The position numbers were made by a program, and so were the translations under genes. Shown here piece by piece: positions 9,277-19,868 of a stretch of 64,000 bases of DNA. Position 1 is the first letter of the stretch, and every line of letters starts with the position of its first letter. The stretch is from positions 124,001 to 188,000 of the forward strand of contig WNYE01000001.1 in assembly GCA_021396245.1 (NCBI GenBank), read 5' to 3'. Origin of the DNA: Sporothrix humicola. Lineage: Eukaryota; Ascomycota; Sordariomycetes; Ophiostomatales; Ophiostomataceae. A model generated the notes under the pieces. That model searched no databases and was not told where the DNA came from. It saw only the letters and a list, made by a program, of their open reading frames with translations.

Positions 9277-12200
9277 GTTGTTATGGGTGCGGCAGTTGCT
9301 GGCACCAAGGCTTAATGTGAACTGGACAGAAGATGAATAAAGGAAATGAGGAGAAAGATGCATATCTAGTGATGAAAACTGGAGTCATTTAAGACACAAT
9401 TGAACTTTGACAATGTATTGCCTATTGTCTCATGGATGACATCTTTGCGTATCTCGAGTCACTAGAGTAGACGATGATATCAGATTTTGCACTGCAAATA
9501 GTACGTGAATAGATTTCGAAGGAAAAATCTTCATACGAGTGATTTGAAAAGGAAAACAGGTGTGAAAAGTTTGGTGTTGATATCTTCAAATAGTTGCGGC
9601 TCTCCAGCTTCACGGGCTGGATTTGGAGCGCCGGCTACGCCCGCGCACTAACACGGCGGACCCACTCATTCAACAACATCACAATTACAAAGACACAAAA
9701 CCGTCTTCCTAGCAGGCACTGCGTTAACATGATATTGCATACAGTGATAGCTATTGAATTGAGGAAACTAACAATTGTAGTGGCTATATTGTCTGTTTTT
9801 TTTTTTTTGGTTAATTTTGCTTTTCATTGCTTTCTGTTGCTACTTGGTGGAGCCTGGAACCCGTACACTCCTGCATTTAGCCTGTAGTTCTTTTGCAGGC
9901 ACCCTGTCAGCCTCATCCATAAACTAAACGGAATGCAGAGGCGGCTCCCGGTCCCCGGCACGGAATAGATTGATAGCAGGCGAAAACGACATGAAGCGTG
10001 AGATAAAAATGAAAACAGCCTAAGCAGGTTTAAGCGGGTCTGTCTTTCTGTTGTTGGACAATCGACAGAAGACGGACTGTTGGTTCATCGTTTTCCGTCC
10101 GTGTAGTCTGTGAGCGCGTCCAATTAAGTAGAGGCGAGAGCATCTGTTTGGCATAAATACGCGGAACTCGTCAAAAATGGACGTGGAAGTCCAGGGAGAG
10201 CACCAAAATGGAAACGGTCGGACGCAGAAACTTTTGGTCGATGCTTTTTTCTTTTGATGATCCACGGTCTTGGCGTCCCGACAGAGCATCACCGTGAAAC
10301 TCGTCTACGGTCCTGGTAACATGGTCTGGAAGCGTTCGTCCGAGAAACAAAAGAAGTGGAAGCGAGGTGTGTAGAGTCGTGGGTATTTTGTTCAGTATTC
10401 TTCTTTTTCTTTTTGTGGACTTTTGCATTCTGCCCTGCCTACTGAAAATCACATTTACGTGCACGCGCACATCCCCATCGGCCCTTCCCACCACTAGACG
10501 TGTCTCCAGTTCCAACAGACTGTCTGATTAGATAGAGTCGACACCACTACAGCAAAGGCCCTACGAGAACAAGCGAGGATTGGAATTTCAGAGCTCAAGT
10601 CTGGACAATCTGAAACCTTGGCATTGATGCTTGTTTCGATGGAGGGAGCAGTCAAGTCAAATGCAGAAGAGGACCAACAGCTGCAAGGACCTCTTCCCTA
10701 CAGCTACATCTACAAGAGTCCTTTCAGCTCTTTTAGGTTCTTTTTCCAACAGCTCCAGGACCCATCTCGCTCCAAAGGAAGACTGTGCCTCTTGATAAAC
10801 GGGTTGTGTGGTTGTTTGTGTTTGTGAGTGTGTTTACAGTTGACGGTTGGCGGTTCATGGTCGAAGCGTTCCCGATGATCGACTGGACGCTCAGACATGA
10901 AGTCCATGAGAACCCTGGATTTCAACATTCTCAATTTTCTGATTTTCAGTCGTCTTCTTTTTGGTTTTGTCAAAGTAGCGATTATTCAATCGTAGTTCAA
11001 TTTTGGTTCAGTTTTTGGTTTCTTGTCCAGACTTTCGACCCCACGCTCCGGACTCACCGGAGGCTCCGTGGATTCCTCAATCTCGCCTTCTTTCCTGCGC
11101 TTTGCTCATTTCACATAAAGAGCTGGACATGCTTTATCTGTGTGAGCTGGTATTTTCTTATATTTATTTCTTCCCACAAGGCGGGGCCAGGATCCCGCTT
11201 GGCCTTTCCGTCTTGTCTTTTCCACTTTGCTTCCCGTCTTTTCCTTTCCCTGTCGCAGACGGAACAGACGGGAGAGCTTTGCCTAAAGGTGTGGTAAATA
11301 CTGTGGTCCACTGTGCTTTCCTCGTTGAATTCTTGAGACCAGCTCCTTGTTGATGGTGTCCTCTTTTATTACCCTTGTTATCGGATCTTGCACGACGTTG
11401 AGATCCGAAGCTCGTAGCTCCCATCTTGGTTGAATCCTTTGGTTTTTGGCATCCTTTGATCCTTCCCTTTTCTTGTCGTTCCTTGTCCTCGTGTCTGCCT
11501 CTCTTTTGTCCCCCTTCTACCCTTCATCATTCGTTCTATTTTTCTTGTCACTTTCCATTCACACCATCTTTCTCTTTTGTCTGTTTTGTTGCAATCCCGC
11601 CAGCCAATTTAGACGCATAATTGACCCAACCTGCATCTGTAGACGAGCTTGGCCGCACGTGGGCATACCAACATGGAGTGTTGGTATGCAGATTTCCCAA
11701 AATGGTATCTCGAACGACATCGGACTTTGATACATATAAAAGCATAAAGAACATAGAATCATGCAAAAGAACAATCTTGTGATCCACAACGGTACCAGAG
11801 AATCAAACAGTGGAGAGATCGTCGCCGTCGCCGTTTTCCTCTTCCATTCTTCCAGTTTTTCCTGTCGCCGCTCACATTTCCAGTCTTTTCTTGCCATGCC
11901 TTGTCTCTCCACTCTGTCTTCACCCGGTCACTTCCAAAATGAGAAATTTCGCCTCAAGTGTGATAAATACGCTGCCATGCAAACATCGTTTATATGATCA
12001 TAAAACTCACAGATCCGGTGGTTTGAAATATTAAAAGATGTCCCACGAGTCTGGATGATATTGAAGTCTTAAATAATCATGATTATTTCAACAAATATTC
12101 TCTAGAAAGTCCCAAGAAAATCAAAGATCTCCAAGAATGTCCAAGAGCAATCTCCAGGTCCCAAGATGTAAATTATGGTGATATTGTTTTGAGTATCTTT

Positions 12201-13382
12201 GATGTTCATGTACTTTAGGCCCGTCTTGAACCCGCTCTCTTTCCGTCTGCACTCGTATTCTTTCCATTCTTTTCATTATCATGCATCGCCAGACATATTA
12301 AGAGGTTCGCTTGGTAGATTGGCCATTCTCTGTCTATTCTAGATTCCACTTATCGCCTCCCATCCATATTATCGCCACGCCTTTCACGCTTTTATAGTTT
12401 ACATTAACCCTCTCACTCTAGCACTTTGGACTTTCCGTTGTGCATGTCCCACATTATTCTCGGTGCATCTTTGCATCCAGCGTTCCGTGACGGCCGGACC
12501 TACTTAGATTGGTTTTCTTTTTTGTTGGCCGTACAACTCCATGGAGCTCTCCTGATCTGGAATCCACATCCTGGAGAAGGGTCTCCGGTGACCATCGTCC
12601 CAATGGAGGTCATGTGTGTCCCTCGTCTGCATTATCTTTCTTCACTCTGGACTTTCTACCATCCCCAACTATCATATCCCATTGATCACCATAGTAGTCC
12701 GTAAGATGACCTGGAAAAGGGATATCACTGTCCATGGGCATAGAATCACAAAAACCCAACATCAGCTGTCCTTAAAATCAAAACAATCAATTGCCTCTAT
12801 TTCCACATGCTCTCCCAATAAGGGACCACGAACCATATCCCTGCCCCGTCTTTGCCTCTTTCCCTTCTCCCCATTTACCATTCTTGCCACGCTTTCCCGT
12901 CTCGCCTTGCCTGTCTTCGTTCTCTCCTCTCGCCTGATTTGCAAAACGGGTGTCTCTACACGTCTTTCCACAATATCCAGTCTCCCCATCCCCCCTTCCC
13001 CCCTTTCTCCCCCAAAACGGCCTCACCTTCGGCCCGTCCGCCCGTGTGTCTGTTGCGCGTGTTGCGAGTGTGTTGCGTGTTGTGTGTGTATGTCCAATCT
13101 TGTATCTGATAGCTGTCTTGTTATAGCTCCTGGGGGCCAGTACCCCTTCTCTTCCGTCCACCTTTTCCTCTACCACCTCCTCCATCTTATCTTATATAAA
13201 CATCTTCTTCTCGTTCTCTCCTCTTCTTTCTCCCTCGCCTACTCTTTCTCTTTCTCTTCTTTCATCCTTGTCTGGCCTGTCCATCGAAGTGATCACGCCT
13301 GATCGTCACAACATTGTTTATTTTTTAATCTTTATTTTTATTTTGTTCTCTCCTTCTCTTCAACACTCCCTTCACCAACACC
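9277..13382. other. Long intergenic region with no recognised gene
   Basis: 4.1 kb between two plus-strand genes. It contains AT-rich and pyrimidine-rich tracts, a T run near 9797-9808, and many short frames without domains or codon character. Positions about 12,800-13,380 are strongly CT-rich and probably form the promoter and 5' leader of the sugar transporter. No tRNA or 5S RNA was recognised by eye. An unannotated lncRNA is possible but unsupported. Confidence 0.5.
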
Positions 13383-14979
13383 ATGGGTCTCGCCATTGCT
13401 GGTCCGCCGGCCGGAGCCGAGGAAGGCCCGCAGTTTGAAAAGGTCGACTGGAAGCGCGAGCCGGGTCTGCGCAAGCTCTACTTTTACGCCATTATCCTGT
13501 CGGTCGCGTCGGCCACCACTGGTTATGATGGGTGAGTACTCCTTTCGTGATATTCATCTGCCTGCTACGCGCTAACTTATCAGCATGTTCTTCAACTCTG
13601 TGCAAAACTTTGAGACGTGGAAAAACTTCTTTGGCCGCCCCGACGGCTCGATGCTCGGTCTGCTCGGCGCGCTGTACCAGATTGGCAGTCTGTTCTCGAT
13701 CCCCCTTGTGCCTCTCTTCACCGACAACCTCGGCCGTAAACTTCCCATTGCCATTGGCTGTGCGATTATGATTGTCGGCGCCGTCCTGCAGGGCAGCTGC
13801 AAGAACATGGGCACGTTCATGGGCGGCCGTGTACTTCTGGGTTTCGGCAACTCGTTGGCGCAGATCGCCTCCCCCATGCTTCTGACCGAGCTGTGCCACC
13901 CGCAGCACCGCGGCCGTCTGACGACCGTCTACAACTGCCTGTGGAACGTCGGCGCGCTCATTGTGACGTGGATCTCGTTTGGCACCAACTACATCCACGG
14001 CAACGGCGCGTGGCGGATCCCGGCCCTGCTCCAGGGCCTGCCGTCCGTCATCCAGCTCGTTTTTATTTATTGGGTCCCCGAGAGCCCGCGCTTCCTGATG
14101 GCCAAGGACAAGCACGAGGAGGCGCTGGCGATCCTGGCCAAGTACCACGGCAACGGCGACGCCAACCACCCGACGGTGCAGTTTGAGTACCGCGAGATCA
14201 AGGAGACGATCCGCCTCGAGATGGCCAGCAAGACCAACAGCACGTACCTCGATTTCTTCCGGACAAAGGGCAACCGGTACCGCCTGGCGGTCCTGATCTC
14301 GCTCGGCATCTTCTCGCAGTGGTCCGGCAATGCCATTATCAGCAACTACCAGTCCATCCTCTACGACACCGCCGGCGTCACCGACGCCACGACCAAGCTC
14401 GGCCTGTCGGGCGGCCAGACCGGCCTGTCTCTGATTGTCTCCATTACAATGGCCATGCTCGTCGACAAGATTGGCCGCCGTCCCATGTTTTTGGCCGCCA
14501 CCGGCGGCATGTTTGGCACGTTCATCTTCTGGACCCTCACGGCAGGCCTGTACCAGGACCAGCACAAGGAAAAGGCCGCCAACGCCATGATCTTCTTCAT
14601 CTGGCTGTTTGGCGTCTTTTACTCGCTCGCCTGGTCCGGTCTGCTGGTCGGCTACGCCATTGAGATTTTGCCGTACCGCCTGCGCGCCAAGGGCCTCATG
14701 ATTATGAACTACACCGTCCAGGCCGCCCTGACCCTCAACGTCTACGCCAACCCCGTCGCCTTCAAGTACTTTGGCGAGCACTCGTGGAAGTTTTACTTGA
14801 TTTACACCTGCTGGATCGCCCTCGAGCTGGCCTTTGTCTACTTTATGTACGTCGAGACACGCGGCCCCACTCTGGAAGAGCTCGCCAAGGTCATTGACGG
14901 GCCCGAGGCCAACGTCCCGCACATGGACCTGGGCCAGGTCGAGAAGGAGATCCGCCTCACCGAGGTGGAGCGTATTTAG
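13383..14979 (+). CDS. MFS sugar transporter (hexose/lactose permease-like)
   Basis: Two exons, 13383-13531 and 13584-14979, give 514 residues. The 52-nt intron has donor GTGAGT, branch GCTAAC and acceptor CAG, and restores a Gly codon in the conserved GYDG of helix 1 (47-50). Sugar-porter signatures: DNLGRK (97-102), PESPRF (215-220) ending helix 6, a second DKIGRRP copy in the C-terminal half, and ETRGPTLEE near the end. Length and 12-helix layout match plasma-membrane proton/sugar symporters, and the overall style is closest to fungal lactose/hexose permeases; the substrate is not decidable. A 504-codon antisense frame across the gene is a codon-bias shadow. The upstream DNA is CT-rich, as is common for strongly expressed fungal genes. 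Confidence 0.93.
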
Positions 14980-15800
14980 GGGATGTGAGGTGTTGACACA
15001 AAACAAAATGTGAGCGTGGTTGTTGATGATGATGGTGACGGTGGTGATTTCCTACTCTGCTTCAATCTCTTTCCTTTGTCTGTACTTGCTTTACTGTACC
15101 TTAATCTGTCTTAATATCACGTTTTTTTCCCCTCAAATTTGTTCAGTGAAAAAGTCTATTTTTGTGCGTAAAGACAACATGCTCATTATCCGCGTTCCGT
15201 CCCGTCTCAGGCCGTCAGGCCGTCAGACCGTCTTCTTTCAACCCGCTTTGGCCGAATCGTCGAATTCTTCACAATCGGTCCTTCTTGTACTCGGTGGGGG
15301 TTGTAAAGTGAGTGAAAAGTGAGTTGCATTCTATTTGGTCCTAATAAATCGTAATCATATATCGTAAGAGGTGAGTGTATGTACATATTTGCCGTTGTTT
15401 AGTGTTGTTGTTGTGTTGTTGTTCATTGTTGTTGTACAGTGTTATACAATGTCGAGCACCGCCCACATGAACCGGCACGCTCGTCTACCACAGCTTCCCA
15501 AAGGACATCCTTGGAAGCCTTCGAGGGGGTCGGAGACCCTCAAAAGAGCTCACCACACTCGTAGCTGCTGTCGTAGTCCGACCCGCCGTCCACAGGCACG
15601 GTCGTGGAGAAGACGACATCCAATCCTAGGGGAGGGGGGGCGCGGCCATGAGATGCCACGCCCAGCCGGGGGGTTCTCGCTTGTCGTCGTGTCGTCATTT
15701 TATTTCGACGTCCTCGACGTCGATTGCCATCGTCATTTCTTGGCGGCGCCTCGTCGTCTCGTCGTCTCGTCGTGGCCTTTGGCCACTACTCATCGACCCG
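14980..15800. other. Convergent 3' region between sugar transporter and SDHAF1 homologue
   Basis: No confident gene is seen. AT-rich up to about 15,450, then GC-rich. A 52-codon minus-strand frame (15540-15698) has a coding-like C-terminal half but is unproven. The GC-rich half is presumably the 3' UTR of the SDHAF1-like gene. Confidence 0.45.
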
Positions 15801-16539
15801 TCACCGCACATCCGTGATCCCCGGCGACGACATTACCTCCAGCTGCCGCTTGCCCTTTCGCAGCAAAAACTCAATCGCCGCAAAATCCTTCTTGCCCAGT
15901 CCCTTGTTCTTGGCAAACTCGGAGCGGGCAAACGCTTCGAATCGAGGGCGGGTGGACTGAGAAGAGGAGATAAATGTTAGTGGGGGACGACAATAAAGGA
16001 AGGAGAAAAAAGAAAAGAAGAAGAAAGCAAAGACGCGAATGAGACAAGGCTGAGAGAGAAATTTCCCCTTTGGGACATCTCTTCTCCTTATTGGGCAGTC
16101 TTCCTCACTGGAGTAATCTGGATCCGACGTTGGGTGATTGAGACTGGGGAGGGATTGGAGTTTGGGGTAGTGTTATCTGTGTCTGGGGTTGATTCCTCCT
16201 TCCATCTTTTCTTTTTTCTTTCATGTTTTCTCTTCAATTTCCCCTTTTGGAAATGTTTCTCTTTTAGGTGAAAGTGAAAGTGGAAGCAAGGTGAGATAAT
16301 GTGGAAGAGTGTGAAAGTGAAAGGCTGGTGGTGTATGAGCTCAGTCTGTCTTGGGCGCCTTCCCTGGCGGGATTGCCGGGATTAGGGTGTCCAACTTCCT
16401 CGCAGCAAGTCCGTCTGGGACTCTTTCCTATGGAATTCTTTTTCGCCGTCTTTGGACTCACCTCGGGCTTTTGCCGACTGGCGCGCAGGCACTGCCGGTA
16501 CAGGCTGAGGACCTCGCGCTGGAGGCCAGAGAGACGCAT
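15801..16539 (-). CDS. SDH6: SDHAF1/Sdh6-like LYR-motif succinate dehydrogenase assembly factor
   Basis: Two exons on the minus strand, 16539-16462 and 15956-15801, encode 77 residues. Exon 1 reads into the LYR-type segment LSLYRQCLRASRQKPE; exon 2 continues in phase 0 with FEAFARSEF, KKDFAAIEFLLRKGKRQLE and ends SSPGITDVR. This matches the SDHAF1 family, small mitochondrial-matrix proteins that help deliver Fe-S clusters to the Sdh2 subunit of complex II; the basic RKGKRQLE segment is a family hallmark. The 505-nt intron (donor GTGAGT, acceptor CAG) is long for this window and makes the gene easy to miss. The total length is normal for fungal members (about 75-90). It lies head to head with the FAH-family gene, 733 bp away. 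Confidence 0.88.
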
Positions 16540-17272
16540 TGTGGGAGGGAGGTGTGTGATGGTGTGTGATGCGCGGGGTGTGCCTCTGTTTTATGTTCCG
16601 TGTCGTGGCCGTGTTGTGTCGTGTGTCGTTGTGTCTGCTGCAGAGTGAAGACGAGAAAAATGCAGACTGCCTCCGAAGCAAAAAGCCGGAAGGCTCAAAA
16701 GAGAGAGAGAGCGAAGGCAAAAAGTGGGGTCCGCCTTTTTGTCACTAGCGCACTGACCGTTCCCTGGGGAAGGTGCCATCGAGGACCAACAAGCCCTGTA
16801 TCGGAGCTGCACTCTAATGTTTTTGCGCCTATCGCAAGTCTTTTACACTCGCTGGCAGTTCTCCGAAATTGCTCCGCACTGCCTGCCGCTCATTGATACG
16901 CCGCGTGGGACTTGGAAACACCGCAATCGATGGGCTTTTTGGTGGACTTTTGGTGCGTTCCTGGCCAGTCAAAGACCGATATGGCGTCAAATCGGGGCGA
17001 ACCGATGGCGGAATCTCGTCTGGCACCTGGACTGGGTCTGATTCTGGGTCGTAGAACGGGGTCGATGCGACGGGACAAAAGACGGAGGAGAGAAAATAAT
17101 AGAGTGAGGAAGAGGGTGAGAGTGAGAAGTAAAAGCACGCAGATCTGCTGTTCTGTTCCTTCCCGTGTTGCATCTGTTCCTTCCTTTCTTTTGTTCTTGA
17201 TTTCTCTGTCTCTTTCTGGTCATAACTTTCTGTCTCTTTTTGTCTCCTTCCTCGTCAAGCTAATCAGTCATC
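16540..17272. other. Bidirectional promoter region
   Basis: 733 bp between the start codons of the SDHAF1-like gene (-) and the FAH-family gene (+). CT-rich toward the plus-strand start. No gene is seen; it probably carries both promoters. Confidence 0.5.
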
Positions 17273-18238
17273 ATGCCTTCCTTTTCGGTGAGTTACAGTC
17301 TACGTCTACGTTTCCGTCTTCTCCTTTTTTACATCTACGTCAGCTACGCATCGTGAACTCAATCTAACTGCTACGCACCCTGTCAGCGCCTCATCCGCTT
17401 CCTCGCCAAAGACGGCCGCATCTACTATGGCGACGCCCTCCTCCCCCGCGGCACCACCAACATCGCCCAGGCCACCCAAGCCCGCATCGTCCGCGGCAGC
17501 ATTTTTGGGCAGCACACCGTGACCGACGAGATTGCAGAGGTGCGCACTCTTCTGAGCCCTCTGGCGCCCGAGGATGTGCGGAGTGTCCGCTGTCTCGGCC
17601 TCAACTACGCCCTCCACGCCAAGGAGTCCGGCATGGCGCTGCCCAAGTATCCCGTCCTCTTCTACAAGCCCGCCACCAGCCTGGCCGGCGCCAACGACCC
17701 GATCCCGGTGCCGCTGGTGGCCCAGGAGGGCGAGGGTTTAGATTATGAGTGCGAGCTGGTGGCCGTCATTGGCAAGGCCTGCCGCGACGTTTCGGAAGCG
17801 GACGCTCTGTCCGTCGTCCTCGGCTATGCGATCGGCAACGACGTCTCCCACCGCGACTGGCAGCTCAAGCGCGGCGGCGGGCAGTGGAACGTCGGCAAGG
17901 GCTTTGACGGGTGGGCGCCGTGGGGTCCGGGTATTGTGAATGCCTCTCTATTGGACCCCCAGGCCTTGAACATCTCCACCAAACTCAACGGCCGCACGGT
18001 GCAGGAGAGCAACACGTCCGACATGATTTTCAGCGTGCGCCAGGCGATTGCCTTTCTCAGTAGAGGCACGACCCTGCAGCCCGGCGACCTGATCTTCACA
18101 GGCACGCCGTCGGGCGTCGGCATGGGCCGGACGCCGAAGCTGTGGCTGCAGGACGGTGATGTGGTGGAGGTGGCGCTGGAGGGTGTTGGGTCGTGCACGA
18201 ACCGGGTGGAGTTTGAGAAAGACAAGCCCAAGTTGTAA
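17273..18238 (+). CDS. Fumarylacetoacetate hydrolase (FAH) family protein
   Basis: Two exons, 17273-17287 (five codons, MPSFS) and 17387-18238, give 288 residues. The 99-nt intron has donor GTGAGT, branch CTAAC and acceptor CAG. The fold signature is clear: CLGLNY start of the catalytic barrel, FYKPATSL, DYECELVAVIGK carrying the E-x-E metal ligands, GYAIGNDVSHRDWQ with the ligand Asp, and FTGTPSGVG. FAH-family enzymes are Mg/Mn-dependent hydrolases or decarboxylases acting on beta-diketo acids, such as fumarylpyruvate, acylpyruvates or oxaloacetate. At 288 residues it belongs with the short FAHD1/YcgM-like or aromatic-catabolism members rather than tyrosine-pathway FAH (~420). The exact substrate is unknown. 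A minisatellite starts just after the stop. Confidence 0.93.
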
Positions 18239-19868
18239 TCGACGAGCGAGCCGAAGGCGAGCGAGGAGAGGACAGCATCGAGCCGGAGGCGAGGACAGAA
18301 GAAAAGCGAGCCGAAGGCGAGGACAGAATCGAGCCGGAGGCGATGACAAAAACAAAAGTTGGAATATCTACTTTGTATATCACGGACGACACATCCGACT
18401 GCAGCGTTCAAATACAGTTTCAAGACATGACGAGGCCGAGACAGCTAGGTGACTAGGTCGGAGATGCGGGATCGTGACAAGATGCGTTTGAAGGAGACAG
18501 GTTGGAGAAGACAATGTCAAGTAGAAAAGTCGACAGATCGGCATTCGGCAGGCACCCCGGATTGGCATCCTCTTGGCTCAATAGGAAAGAGAACAGGCAG
18601 GACAAGAGCAGGCAAGACACAGCGGGGCTGTACGAACCAGGCCAGACGAGGCCAGCGAGACACATGGCACGGCAAGACGCGGTTTGGGTGCGGATGAGCG
18701 CGGTTGGGTGTCTGAAAGTGCGTTGAAAGGGCGCTAGAACTGCGCTAACTTGTTCCAACACTGCCTCCAACAATACAAGCAGGCACACAGGCACACTGCA
18801 CTAACACCAGCACAGCACCAAATCACTCTACGCTAAATGCACTGACAACACAGCCACAACAGGCTGCTTCGTCCCTTTTCTTGACCGACTCAACACTGCA
18901 AGTGCAACACAATCGAGCCAATCGTTGACATGCACACTGCCCACGAGTGCAGCGGCAACATAACACAAGATATGACCAGGCGTTTTTGTCGGTTCTTGTC
19001 TTGAAGCTGTCTTGGAGAGAGCTTACTTTCGCGCTCTTTCTGTCAGAACGTAAATCGTGACTGCCCAGAAGAGTGTAAATAGCGGGGCAGGCAAACAAAA
19101 CAGTCGATCGCGCTTACCAGCCGGCCGCAGTGTTGCCTCGTTCTTTCTGAATCAAGCTCTGAATATGTGCCCGCATGGTCGTACCTTCTTGACAGGGCAG
19201 CAGAGTCAGCCTTGGCCTAGGAGAATATCCCCTTTTTCCCATTCCCCTTTTCCTGTCTGTTCTCTTCTCCTCTCCCGTATCTTTTGTTGAACTTGCATTC
19301 GCCTGCGTCTTGGCCAACCCCTCGTTCCTCGTTTGCTCCTCGTTTTTTGTTTCTTGTTCCTGGTCCTGCCTGTCCCTCGTGCTCGTCAACACTGCCCCTG
19401 TCTTTTGCCCTGTCTTTCTCCTCATATTAATCGCCTCCCACACTCACGGTAAGGCTGCCACCCGGGTTGGGACACCGGCAGCAGATTGTCTTGTCTTCTC
19501 CTCGGTGGCCATGTCCGTCACCCACACTCGAAACAAGCCTTGTGCTGCCTTGCCAGAGGGGAACTGACAAGGAGCTAGAGCCTTCAGCCGCATGTTTGTG
19601 TGGTAGTCTGCAGCTTGCCGTGATGTGAACCCTTGGAAACGAGGCAGCACACCTCTTTCTTTTTGTTTTCTGTTCTCTGTTCTTTTCTATCTCCTGTCTT
19701 CTTTCTGTCTGCCTTTACATCTGTACTTTTACTTTCGTTTACATTCAATCTTTCTTGAATCTATTCCTTCTATTCCATATTACTTTTGTGTTTACTTTTG
19801 ACTACGTTTATCACTCAACATCACCACTACTTCACTTGATCGACACAACGAAATCCTCCCCACACAGC
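18239..19868. other. Intergenic region upstream of the RBR gene
   Basis: 1.6 kb with no recognised gene. It begins with the GAGCCGAAGGCGAG minisatellite and ends in a CT-rich leader before the RBR start codon at 19869. Confidence 0.5.
18245..18347. repeat. GC-rich minisatellite in the FAH 3' UTR
   Basis: Two imperfect ~52-nt units, each built from two related half-units: GCGAGCCGAAGGCGAG then ATCGAGCCGGAGGCGA, joined by GGACAG. CGAGCCGAAGGC can fold on itself. It starts a few bases after the FAH stop codon and resembles the intronic GAGCGAAGCGAG element elsewhere in the window. Confidence 0.85.

Noticed and set aside
10020..10110. Apparent repeat shared with about 30,250-30,320 (similar short peptides with NQQ-FCRL)
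   Set aside because: At the DNA level only a CTGTTGGTT core and scattered bases agree; too weak to be called a repeat.
13492..15006. 504-codon antisense frame over the sugar transporter
   Set aside because: Its product has no domain and is typical shadow sequence (His/Val/Asp/Arg-rich). It arises because C/G-ending codons on the sense strand leave few stops on the other.
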